DNA of 35,816 nt, from NCBI GenBank assembly GCA_018268775.1, contig JAFDVV010000052.1, positions 1 through 35,816 on the forward strand, read 5' to 3'. This document shows, piece after piece, positions 17,218 to 24,642 of this stretch; within the stretch, counting starts at the first letter, position 1, and every line of letters begins with the position of its first letter. Source of the DNA: Acidobacteriota bacterium. GTDB lineage: Bacteria; Acidobacteriota; Terriglobia; Terriglobales; Acidobacteriaceae. The translations under genes were made by a program, and so were the position numbers. The notes beneath the pieces are model-generated. The model ran no database searches, was not told the DNA's origin, and saw only the letters and a list, made by a program, of their open reading frames with translations.

Positions 17218-17312
17218 CCGTCATTCTGAGCGTAGCGAAGAATCTCAGCATTTTTTTGCGCAGCGCCAGATGAAACTACAGAGATTCTTCGCCTGCGGCT
17301 CAGAATGACGGC
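17218..17312 (+). repeat. Family A intergenic repeat (full length)
   Basis: CCGTCATTCTGAGCG at the left, GAATCTCAGCATTTTTTTGC and ATGAAACTACAGAG inside, GGCTCAGAATGACGGC at the right. It is nearly the same as the copy at 9223-9313. It lies between the trp leader and the membrane-protein gene. Confidence 0.75.
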
Positions 17313-17368
17313 GTGGCTCAGTAGCCGGAGAGATTCAGGCTGACCCACTGCCGCATTTTGGTCAACCT

Positions 17369-18850
17369 TCACGGTTCCAGCACAAACTTCTTGATGGCAA
17401 TCTGTGCCCCCGCCTTTGCCCTTTCGGGAGCAGGCCGCACCACCACAGTAATCTCGTCGAACTGCGTGCCATCCATCGCAGCCGGAATCGGAAACCGCAG
17501 TGTCTCATCCGTCAATTTGCCCGACACATTGGGACGGCTCGCCATCGGCATCTCGCTGCTGGGGATCACCATCGTGCCTAGATAATGAGGAGCGATCTCC
17601 GGAGCAACAGCATTCACCCTCTGCCTGACCGCGGCCCTGGCATCCGGCAGCTTCTTTACCCACAGCTCAAGAGCGATCGCGCCCTCCAGCTTGTCCGCAT
17701 TCTCGACGACGAGGTTCATCGCGGAGCAGCAGCCCAGGTCGATCGGTTCGGCCAGCTTTTGGTGAGCCTCCATCAACAGGGGATAGCTGTCCGTGGAGCG
17801 TACCTGCGCCTTGATCGAGCTACCCCGCACAACCCGCGCCGACGGCCTCGGACGCTTCTCCGGCGCCTTGAAGTACCAGTACTGCCCGTCGAACGGTATC
17901 TCCATCGGCTCGGAGATCTTTACGCCGAAGTGCGGCACAAGATCGCGCTTCACCGGGGCTTCAATTCTCTTCTGTGCTTCCGCAAGCGGCAGAAGAATGA
18001 TGCCCGAGTATCCGTCTGCCGAGGCCGACGTGTCCTTCGGCGCATCGGCGGCGTTCTTCGCCATCTTCGGCCCCTTCACCCCAAAGGTCCTCTGACCCGC
18101 ACGCAGGAACGGCACCAGCGCCGCGAGCGTCAGCACAAACGCGGTTATCAGGATGCCCGCCTGCTCGCCTCTTGAAACGGCAGACCTCGACTGCACTGTT
18201 GAAGCCCTCGCAGCCACCATGCGGCGCGTCGCGGCCCGCCACGCCAGCACACCTGCAAACACGCCGGCCGCCAGCGATGAAGACACAAACCAGTAGTTCG
18301 CCGCCAGTGCGATCGCCGCGTCGAACAGCAGCACCAGCAGCAACGACGGCAGCAGGACCCGCGCCAGCGGAGCGCGATCGAACAGGAACGGCGTCCCAGG
18401 CTGATGCGGCGCAGTTTCAGCTCCGGCGTGCACATACTCAATCTGACACCGCTTCATGAAATAGCCCAGAGTCAGCAGACACAACATGCTCGCAGCGATC
18501 ATCAGCAGCGACGACGTTTCCACAAACAGTACCCATGCCGGAACCCACAACGCTGTCAGGCAAGCCGCGCGCACAACCGGTGTCGCAACAGCCTTGCCGT
18601 TCGGCAGAAGGCGTCCGTAAATCATGCGCGCGACGAAGCCACAAACCATCACGGCTGAAAACAGGAGTATCGCTGCCAGAACCACCAGTCCAATGCGGCT
18701 CATCGACCCGCGCGGCAGCCACGACACCAGAAAATCCAGCACCCAGGCGGCAATCACGATGCTCAGCGCCATCGGCCAGGCCGGCATCTGCTGCGCGGCT
18801 GCGCCATCGTCAACCAGCTCAGAGCTTGTCGGAACCTCTCCAGCACGCAT
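17369..18850 (-). CDS. Polytopic membrane protein with C-terminal soluble domain, unknown function
   Basis: A 493-residue protein I do not recognise. The first about 260 residues hold seven to eight hydrophobic spans (for example MALSIVIAAWVLDFLVSWL, IGLVVLAAILLFSAVMV, LLPSLLLVLLFDAAIAL, ILITAFVLTLAALVPFL). The last about 220 residues are soluble, probably outside the inner membrane, and beta-rich. They have FDGQYWYFKAPEKRP, DLGCCSAMNLVVENAD and two segments that look like paired strands of a binding domain. No enzyme motif is seen. The ATG at 18850 is preferred to a GTG at 18886 because GAGGG lies 8 bases upstream. The gene stands alone between repeats, in the same orientation as its neighbours. 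Confidence 0.75.
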   Translation of the reverse strand: MRAGEVPTSSELVDDGAAAQQMPAWPMALSIVIAAWVLDFLVSWLPRGSMSRIGLVVLAAILLFSAVMVCGFVARMIYGRLLPNGKAVATPVVRAACLTALWVPAWVLFVETSSLLMIAASMLCLLTLGYFMKRCQIEYVHAGAETAPHQPGTPFLFDRAPLARVLLPSLLLVLLFDAAIALAANYWFVSSSLAAGVFAGVLAWRAATRRMVAARASTVQSRSAVSRGEQAGILITAFVLTLAALVPFLRAGQRTFGVKGPKMAKNAADAPKDTSASADGYSGIILLPLAEAQKRIEAPVKRDLVPHFGVKISEPMEIPFDGQYWYFKAPEKRPRPSARVVRGSSIKAQVRSTDSYPLLMEAHQKLAEPIDLGCCSAMNLVVENADKLEGAIALELWVKKLPDARAAVRQRVNAVAPEIAPHYLGTMVIPSSEMPMASRPNVSGKLTDETLRFPIPAAMDGTQFDEITVVVRPAPERAKAGAQIAIKKFVLEP

Positions 18851-18936
18851 CGGGAGACCCTCAGCGACGTGCAAGAAGAATCGCACGAAACCCCATCGCC
18901 AAGTGGGGTCACGTCAGAATTTATTTTTGCCGGAAG

Positions 18937-19015
18937 GTGTCATCCTGAGCGAAGCGACCGTAGGGAGCGCAGAGCCTGCCCTGAGCGAAGTCGAATGGGA
19001 AGGACCTGCGGCTTG
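18937..19015 (+). repeat. Family C intergenic repeat (extended)
   Basis: GTGTCATCCTGAGCGAAGCG at the left, CCTGAGCGAAGTCGAA in the middle and GAAGGACCTGCGGCTTGC at the right. It is longer than other family C copies because the CTGAGCGAAG segment occurs twice. It is the only recognisable feature in the 198-bp gap. Confidence 0.65.
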
Positions 19016-19048
19016 CTTGCCGCGCCACGATTCTTGGGCACTCACTGC

Positions 19049-19846
19049 CTAATTAACCGGCGACTGCCTGCCCCAGTTGAACCGCCGTCCCACGATGGCC
19101 TTGATCATCAGGTGGTCGGTCGAGGCGGTCGCGCCCATGCCGACGCCAAAGTTCAGCTCCCACTTCGGCGAAACGTTCAGGTCGGTCACGGCGAAGAGTT
19201 GCTGCTGCTGGTCGTGCAGCGCGCTGAAGGACCATACGCGACCGAAGTTGCCGTAGTACTCCACGCCGCCCGAGACCTTGCGGGTAAAGTCGTACCCCAC
19301 CTTTGCGGCGGGCGCGAAGCCCACCCCCTGGTTCACGTCCGGGCCGTGCCACGTCCGCTCCAGCGCCGGGTTTACCGCCAGGTACCAGCGGCCGATCGAC
19401 TTGTCCACGATGGGCCTGATCTCCCACGTCCACGTATCGGGCGAGTACTGCGACCGCTGATAGCCGATCTCCGTCGAGAGGCTCACGCCCACCGGCCAGT
19501 GCCACTGGTCCGGCACGCGAACGCGCGGGCGGATGTGGTCTCCGACCCACTGCACGCCGTGACCGTTCTGCCAGCTTGTGAAGAGGTAGAAGCCGACCTC
19601 GGCCCAGTTGTTGATCCCCTGCGTAATCTCCACCGTCTCGTGCTGCTGGTGGTTCGTCGGATACGTGCCGTCGTCGGTCCTGAGCGAGCCCTTGGGCGTG
19701 AAGTTCGAGTGCAGCTCCACCATCGTGCTCCGAGGCGCAACCGTGTCCGACCCGTACACCTGAATCTCGTAGTTGCCCTGCGCCCGCGCACGGAGCGTCC
19801 CCGCGCCCAGAAGCGCGAACAGCATCGGCACGTAAAGCAATCTCAT
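19049..19846 (-). CDS. Probable outer-membrane beta-barrel protein
   Basis: A 265-residue protein with a signal peptide (MRLLYVPMLFALLGAGTLRARAQ) followed by alternating amphipathic strands rich in Tyr, Trp and Gly (VEITQGINNWAEVGFYLFTS, GVSLSTEIGYQRS, VGYDFTRKVSGGVEYYGNFG, WELNFGVGMGATASTDHL). It ends in a strand closing with GRRFNWGRQSPVN. Long relatives are often annotated as transporter or outer-membrane proteins with little functional proof, and none is claimed here. The ATG at 19846 is chosen over a TTG at 19858 because GAGAGG precedes it. It lies 102 bp downstream of the multicopper oxidase on the same strand with a repeat between, so co-transcription is possible. Confidence 0.7.
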   Translation of the reverse strand: MRLLYVPMLFALLGAGTLRARAQGNYEIQVYGSDTVAPRSTMVELHSNFTPKGSLRTDDGTYPTNHQQHETVEITQGINNWAEVGFYLFTSWQNGHGVQWVGDHIRPRVRVPDQWHWPVGVSLSTEIGYQRSQYSPDTWTWEIRPIVDKSIGRWYLAVNPALERTWHGPDVNQGVGFAPAAKVGYDFTRKVSGGVEYYGNFGRVWSFSALHDQQQQLFAVTDLNVSPKWELNFGVGMGATASTDHLMIKAIVGRRFNWGRQSPVN

Positions 19847-19879
19847 GCGACCTCTCAAAATCCGTGCCTCTCTCCTGAA

Positions 19880-19926
19880 GTGTCATTCCGAGCGAAGCGC
19901 AGCGGAGTCGAGGAATCCCCGCATTT
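19880..19926 (+). repeat. Family B-like intergenic repeat
   Basis: GTGTCATTCCGAGCGAAGCG, CAGCGGAGTCGAGGAATCCCC. The left end is family B; the GAGTCGAGGA segment resembles family C. It lies between the multicopper oxidase and the outer-membrane gene. Confidence 0.55.
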
Positions 19927-19948
19927 CGATCGTACCGCCGCCAAATTT

Positions 19949-21298
19949 TCACGAACACCGAAACAGCATCATAAATCCCATGTCCATGTGGTCCTGCTGG
20001 TGGCAGTGAAAGAGCGACAGCCCCAAACGGTTCGCCGTAAACTCAATCTCCGCCTCCGTCCCTGCCTTCACCAATACCGTGTCCTTCATGATGCCGCGCG
20101 TTCCGCGGCCATTGATGCGCCGCAACTCGAACATATGCCGGTGCAGATGCACCGGGTGGTCGTCCATGCTCTTGTTCTTCAACGCCAGACGATAGCGTCC
20201 GCCGTGCTTCAGCGCCACTGTCTCCGTGTCGGGGAACGACTTGCCGTTGATCGTCCAACGGTCCATCGCACCGTGCCCTGCGAACTTCGACTCAAAGACC
20301 AATGGAACCTCGGTGACATTAACCTCCGCTGAAGACTCTCCCTGCCGGTTCGAGCCGAACCGCAAATAGTCCCAGTCGAGCGTCTGCGGCTGCACCCACG
20401 CCGGCTTTCCGGCGCTGCCCGCATACTCCACGACGACGCCCATGCCTGCCGCGCGTACGCTCCTGCGCACCTCACCCAGCACCCACACGCCGGGCGAGTC
20501 CATCACCACCTCGGCGGAGACGCGCTCCGCTGGCGAAAGGTGCAGCATCGTCACCGTTTGAGGCGACGGCACGGCGTTGCCATCGAGCGCCACCACGCGA
20601 AACCTGTGTCCTGCAAACGCAAGCCAGTGCGGCTCGGTCGCGCTCGTGTTCACCACATGCACCATCGCGCGCTCACCCTGCTTCACCCGCAGCGGCTCGC
20701 CAAAACCAAGCACACGTCCGTTGATCGTGGACACGTTGTAGATAGGGCTCATCGATCCATCGTCGCTTCCCACCATCGTCGGGTCCCAGTCGTGCAGCAC
20801 GAGAAAGAACTCCTGGTCGTAGCGCGCGGGGTTCTCGCGCGGCTCAACCCACATCGCGCCGTGCTGCCCGTTGTAGAGTCCGCGCCTCGTGTCGCGGCTC
20901 GCCATCACATGCGTGTGATACCAGCGCAATCCCGCTGGCTCCGGCGTAAAGGTGTAGCTCGCTGTCGCTCCAGGAGCGATATGCGGCGTCCCTTCTTCCA
21001 TCGCGCCGTCGACCTCAGCAGGAAGAAACAGCCCGTGCCAGTGGACGTTCTCGTTCGCCGTGGTGCGGTTCGTCACCTCGATCGTGACCGGCACGCCCTC
21101 GCGCAGGCGCAGCAGCGGGCCGGGGGCCTCGCCGTTGTAGGCCGTCGTCTTGATGAACCTTCGCCGCGAAACCTCAAGGGCGCAGGGGCCGATTGCAAGC
21201 GAGTAGTCCGGCGTGGCCAACCCGCGAGCGCGCCCCGTCGTCAGCAGCGACGCCCCTGTCATCGCAGACAACTTGAGTATCTGTCGCCGAGTCGCCAC
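19949..21298 (-). CDS. Tat-exported multicopper oxidase (laccase/CopA-like)
   Basis: A 449-residue three-cupredoxin-domain oxidase that couples one-electron oxidation of a substrate (Cu(I) or phenolics in relatives) to reduction of O2 to water in the periplasm. Twin-arginine motif TRRQILK starts the signal peptide. All four copper motifs are present: VHWHGLFLP, WYHTHV, DHPVHLHRH and HCHQQDH near the end (H431, C432, H433, H437). At the axial type 1 copper position CopA and CueO have Met; here it appears to be Phe442 (HMDMGFM). The only usable start in frame is GTG at 21298, with a poor SD. It lies 41 bp downstream of the ADOP permease and may be read from the padR promoter. The C-terminus ends FRCS. 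The substrate cannot be assigned. Confidence 0.9.
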   Translation of the reverse strand: MATRRQILKLSAMTGASLLTTGRARGLATPDYSLAIGPCALEVSRRRFIKTTAYNGEAPGPLLRLREGVPVTIEVTNRTTANENVHWHGLFLPAEVDGAMEEGTPHIAPGATASYTFTPEPAGLRWYHTHVMASRDTRRGLYNGQHGAMWVEPRENPARYDQEFFLVLHDWDPTMVGSDDGSMSPIYNVSTINGRVLGFGEPLRVKQGERAMVHVVNTSATEPHWLAFAGHRFRVVALDGNAVPSPQTVTMLHLSPAERVSAEVVMDSPGVWVLGEVRRSVRAAGMGVVVEYAGSAGKPAWVQPQTLDWDYLRFGSNRQGESSAEVNVTEVPLVFESKFAGHGAMDRWTINGKSFPDTETVALKHGGRYRLALKNKSMDDHPVHLHRHMFELRRINGRGTRGIMKDTVLVKAGTEAEIEFTANRLGLSLFHCHQQDHMDMGFMMLFRCS

Positions 21299-21339
21299 AC
21301 TTTCATACTAAGTGCAAACTGGGGTCGTGCGGGCGAAGC

Positions 21340-24069
21340 CTACTCGTATCGAAGGGCAACCACCGGGTCGACGCGAGCCGCCCGGCGCGCGGGCAGGTAT
21401 CCCGCCAGAACGGCGATGAGCAGCAGTCCCGCGATGGATGCGGCAAGGCTTACGGCATCTGTCCCTCTCAGTCCGAACAACATGCTGGTTACGATGCGGC
21501 TTCCGAAGAATGTGACTGGCACTCCAATAGCGATGCCGATTGCGACGAGCAGCAGTATCTCGCGCATGACCAGCCAGCGAACGCTTGCGCGTGAAGCGCC
21601 GACGGCAATGCGGATGCCAATCTCGTTGGTTCGCTTACCCACCATGTACGACATCAGTCCGTAGATGCCGATCGAAGAGAGGAAGACGGCAAGCAGCCCG
21701 AAGAAGGCGGAGAGCTGTGCCACGAGCCGCTGATTGGTGATTGTGCGATCGACAATGGAATCGAGCGTGGTGACGTGACTGATTGGCAGGGTGCGGTCGA
21801 CCGAGTGAATGGCTTGCTGCACGGCGGTGGAGACGGCATTGAAGTCGCCGGAGTAACGCACGGCCAGACCGCCATACCCCCATGGATGCTGCGGGTTTGG
21901 GATGTAGTCGATATACTGCTGCGCCTCCTGAAGGCTGAGGAACTTGACGTCCTTGACGATGCCGACGACTTCGACATCGCTCTTTGGATTGGGATCGCGC
22001 CCCAGAAAGTAGTGACGCCCGATGGGATTGACGCCCGTGGGGAAGAGGTCGCGGGCGGTGGCCTCGCTGATGATGGCGACCTTGTGCGAGGTGGCGGTGT
22101 CCTGCGGCCCGAAGGTGCGGCCTGCCAGGAGGGGAATCTGCATGGTCTTGAAGAAGTCGCCGTCGATGACGTTGTGTTTGACGTCGATGCGATCGTTGTA
22201 ACCCGCCCCTGGAACGTTGATGACGCCGTTCCAGCTACCCTGCGCGAAGAAGAAGGAGCCGAAGCTCGCAGCCTTCACCCCGGGCAAAGCGGAGACGCGC
22301 TGCTCGATCTCGCCGAACATGGCCATCAGACGTGGATCGTCGCCCTTGAGGCCGGTGACATTGGAGTCGATGTCGAGACGGAGGACGCCGTTGCGGTTGA
22401 AGCCGGGGTCGATGCGAGTGAGGTTGACGAGGCTGCGAACGAACAAGACAGCGGCAACGGCAAGCACCAGCGAGACGGCGACCTGCGCAACGATGAGCGT
22501 CTTGCCCAGAGGGCTGCGTGATGTTCCTGACGATGGGCCTCGGCCATCCTTCAAAGCATCCGTGACCTGAACGCGCGTGCCGCGCAGAGCCGGTACGATG
22601 CCGAAGACGATCGCAGTCGTCAGGGTGGCGGCGAGGCTGAAGAGAAGCAGGCGCAGGTTGAGCGAGACGTCGAGCGGAATCAGGTCTGCGTCCGCTCCGC
22701 CGGAGATCATGCGCAGCAGCAGACGGTCGGCAACGACCGCGAAGGCGACGCCAAGGATACCGCCCGCAATGGCGAGCAGCAGGCTTTCGGTGAGTAGCTG
22801 CCGCACAAGGCGGACGCGCTGTGCGCCGAGCGCCTGTCGCACTGCGAACTCACGTGCTCGTACAGTCGAGCGTGCGAGAAGAAGGTTCGCGATGTTGGCG
22901 CAGGCGATCAGCAGCACCAGCGCCGTGATGCCCATGAGGATCTTGAGCGGGTCGGAGAAGTTGCGGCGCAGGTACGAGCGGCCGTTGCTGAGCGAGGTGA
23001 GCGGAATGTGGGTGCGCTCGAGGTGCGAGAGGTTATAGGCGTTGAGCTTTGCATCGGGGAACCCGCGCACGATCTGCTGGTACAGGACGTTGACCTCGGC
23101 CTCAGCCTGGGCGCCGGTAACGCCGGGCTTGAGGCGGCCGAAGATGTAGTTGGACTGGAAGAAGTTGTCGTTGTAGCCGGTGAAGTGAGAGGGAAGCGAT
23201 CGCATCATCGCCATGGGGACCCAGAGATCGGGCGCATGGCCGACTTCAATACCGAAGAAGCCGGGCGGGGCGACGCCGACGATGCTGAAGGTGGCGTCGC
23301 CGAGCTTGACCGTGTGGTTGAGGATGTCTGGCGCTCCGGCAAAGCCGCTCTGCCAGAAGGCGTAGCTGATGACGGCGACGGGATGCGCGCCTTCGACGGC
23401 ATCGTCGCCGGGAGTGAAGAGACGTCCAAGGACGGGCTGCACGCCGAGCGTCGAGAAGAAGGTGCCGGAGACGATGTCCGGCGTAAGGCCCTGCATCTGG
23501 TCGCGGCGATCAAGTGTGCCGTGAACGCTGCTGCCAAAGCTGAAGACGGCAGCGACATCGGAGAAGGCAGTGTTCTTCTGACGGAATTCGCGGAAGAAGG
23601 GGTAGGAATAAAGCGTATCCGAGCCGTAGCGGTCGGTGACGCCGGCTTCGTCGCCCTCGCCCAGTTGCACAAGCTGTGCTGGCTCCTTTACCGGCAGCGA
23701 GCGCAGCATGATGGCGTCGAGAAAGCTGAAGATGGCGGTGTTCGCGCCGATGCCCAGCGCGAGCGAGAGCAGCGCAACGAGCGTCAGCACCGGGCTGCGA
23801 AACATCGAGCGCACGCCGTAGCGCGCATCCTGCAAAAGACCTTCGAGCCAGCTCCAACCCCATGCGCGAAAGCTCCTCTCGCGGATAGAGGCCGTGTTGC
23901 CAAACCTGCGCGATGCCGCGCTGTGGGCAGCTTCGGGAGAGAGGCCGCGGTCCCGATACTCCTGCTCGCGCAGCTCCTTGTGCGTGCGCATCTCTTCGTC
24001 GAGATCGTCCTGGAACCTGCTGCCCTGAAAGAGCATTCGTACGCGGCGAAGCGCTTCATCGAGAAACAT
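21340..24069 (-). CDS. ADOP-family ABC transporter permease (MacB/FtsX type)
   Basis: A 909-residue inner-membrane permease of the acidobacterial duplicated orphan permease type, probably a mechanotransmission or export component without its own adjacent ATPase. The cytoplasmic N-terminus (RRVRMLFQGSRFQDDLDEEM, SPEAAHSAASRRFGN) is typical. Span 1 follows (LTLVALLSLALGIGANTAIF), then a large periplasmic MacB-like domain, FtsX spans at about 380-455, more spans at about 485-560, a second periplasmic domain, and a last FtsX block ending PARRAARVDPVVALRYE. The two-fold repeat is visible. The ATG at 24069 has GGAGG 6 bases upstream, overlapping the padR stop region, so translation is coupled. PadR-ADOP pairs are a known acidobacterial arrangement. 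The cargo is unknown. Confidence 0.92.
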   Translation of the reverse strand: MFLDEALRRVRMLFQGSRFQDDLDEEMRTHKELREQEYRDRGLSPEAAHSAASRRFGNTASIRERSFRAWGWSWLEGLLQDARYGVRSMFRSPVLTLVALLSLALGIGANTAIFSFLDAIMLRSLPVKEPAQLVQLGEGDEAGVTDRYGSDTLYSYPFFREFRQKNTAFSDVAAVFSFGSSVHGTLDRRDQMQGLTPDIVSGTFFSTLGVQPVLGRLFTPGDDAVEGAHPVAVISYAFWQSGFAGAPDILNHTVKLGDATFSIVGVAPPGFFGIEVGHAPDLWVPMAMMRSLPSHFTGYNDNFFQSNYIFGRLKPGVTGAQAEAEVNVLYQQIVRGFPDAKLNAYNLSHLERTHIPLTSLSNGRSYLRRNFSDPLKILMGITALVLLIACANIANLLLARSTVRAREFAVRQALGAQRVRLVRQLLTESLLLAIAGGILGVAFAVVADRLLLRMISGGADADLIPLDVSLNLRLLLFSLAATLTTAIVFGIVPALRGTRVQVTDALKDGRGPSSGTSRSPLGKTLIVAQVAVSLVLAVAAVLFVRSLVNLTRIDPGFNRNGVLRLDIDSNVTGLKGDDPRLMAMFGEIEQRVSALPGVKAASFGSFFFAQGSWNGVINVPGAGYNDRIDVKHNVIDGDFFKTMQIPLLAGRTFGPQDTATSHKVAIISEATARDLFPTGVNPIGRHYFLGRDPNPKSDVEVVGIVKDVKFLSLQEAQQYIDYIPNPQHPWGYGGLAVRYSGDFNAVSTAVQQAIHSVDRTLPISHVTTLDSIVDRTITNQRLVAQLSAFFGLLAVFLSSIGIYGLMSYMVGKRTNEIGIRIAVGASRASVRWLVMREILLLVAIGIAIGVPVTFFGSRIVTSMLFGLRGTDAVSLAASIAGLLLIAVLAGYLPARRAARVDPVVALRYE

Positions 24070-24080
24070 GGCCAACCTCC

Positions 24081-24410
24081 TCAGGCGATCTGGACAACGC
24101 GGCTGATGGCGCCGAAGACGCGTTGGAACTGCGACAGCTCAAGCGCAAGCTGCTTGCGGCCCGCTGCGGTAAGCCGGTAGTAGCGCGCGCGGCGATTGCC
24201 CGCCGTGACGCCCCACTCGGCCGTCACCCAGCCCTTGATGAGCATCCGCTGCAGTGCGGGATAGAGCGAGCCCTCCTCAACCTGAAGCACGTCGTCGGAG
24301 CTCTGCTGGATCGAGTTCGCCATCTCGTACCCGTGCAGCGGACCGTGCAGCGAGAGAGTCTTCAGTATCAGCAGGTAGAGCGTTCCCGGTGGAATCTCGT
24401 CGCGTTTCAT
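24081..24410 (-). CDS. PadR-family transcriptional repressor
   Basis: A 109-residue winged-helix regulator: GTLYLLILKTLSLHGPLHGYEMA opens the DNA-binding domain, and VEEGSLYPALQRMLIKGWV is the recognition-helix region. The wing is RRARYYRLTAAGRKQL, with a short C-terminal dimerisation helix. The start ATG has GAGGTG 6 bases upstream. The stop codon sits 11 bp before the permease ATG, so it is first in a padR-ADOP operon and probably represses it. Two palindromes upstream (24434-24454 and 24467-24487) are the expected operators. The inducer is unknown. Confidence 0.94.
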   Translation of the reverse strand: MKRDEIPPGTLYLLILKTLSLHGPLHGYEMANSIQQSSDDVLQVEEGSLYPALQRMLIKGWVTAEWGVTAGNRRARYYRLTAAGRKQLALELSQFQRVFGAISRVVQIA

Positions 24411-24433
24411 TTACCGCACCTCAATCCGTCTCT

Positions 24434-24454
24434 TGACATAGTCTGTCTATGTCA
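24434..24454. promoter_or_regulatory. Operator 1 of the padR-ADOP operon
   Basis: A perfect inverted repeat, TGACATAG-N5-CTATGTCA, 24 bp upstream of the padR ATG. It would lie just downstream of the predicted transcription start, where a bound dimer blocks RNA polymerase. The ATGT-N-ACAT style is typical of PadR sites. Confidence 0.75.
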
Positions 24455-24459
24455 GGAGA

Positions 24460-24488
24460 CGATAACTGGCATAGCTAAACTATGTCAA
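24460..24488 (-). promoter_or_regulatory. Candidate padR promoter
   Basis: On the minus strand a perfect TTGACA (24488-24483) is followed after 17-18 bp by TTATCG/TATCGT as a weak -10. The good -35, weak -10 and flanking operators suit a repressed promoter. Confidence 0.5.
24467..24487. promoter_or_regulatory. Operator 2 overlapping the padR -35 box
   Basis: TGGCATAG-N5-CTATGTCA, the same palindrome with one mismatch, centred 33 bp (about three helical turns) from operator 1. Its outer half forms TTGACATAG on the minus strand, including the -35 hexamer. Confidence 0.7.
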
Positions 24489-24506
24489 GCGGCTGCGGAG
24501 GGAACG

Positions 24507-24573
24507 TTCGCGCGCTCGCGCGAATGCCCACATCTGGCGATGAGGCCGCCAGACACGGGGCGCCTCGGGATTT
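24507..24573 (+). repeat. Family D composite repeat, degenerate (copy D4)
   Basis: Hairpin TTCGCGCG-ct-CGCGCGAA (24507-24524) is followed by CCACATCTGGC-gatgaggcc-GCCAGA and a decayed right end, GGGGCGCCTCGGGATTT. It has the same module order as 4199-4265, but the first stem sequence differs. Confidence 0.65.
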
Positions 24574-24576
24574 CTG

Positions 24577-24614
24577 CAAGAAGCAGATTCCTTCACTGCG
24601 TTACGGAATGACAA
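24577..24614 (-). repeat. Family B intergenic repeat
   Basis: The minus strand reads TTGTCATTCCGTAACGCAGT and then GAAGGAATCTGCTTCTTGC. It lies 28 bp beyond the end of the PHP-domain gene. Confidence 0.65.
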
Positions 24615-24642
24615 ACCAAGAGGGGCGGTTCGAGCTGCGGAT

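Noticed and set aside
18869..20332. 487-codon plus-strand frame over the outer-membrane and multicopper oxidase genes
   Set aside because: It begins in a repeat and runs antisense to two genes with clear signal peptides and copper motifs.
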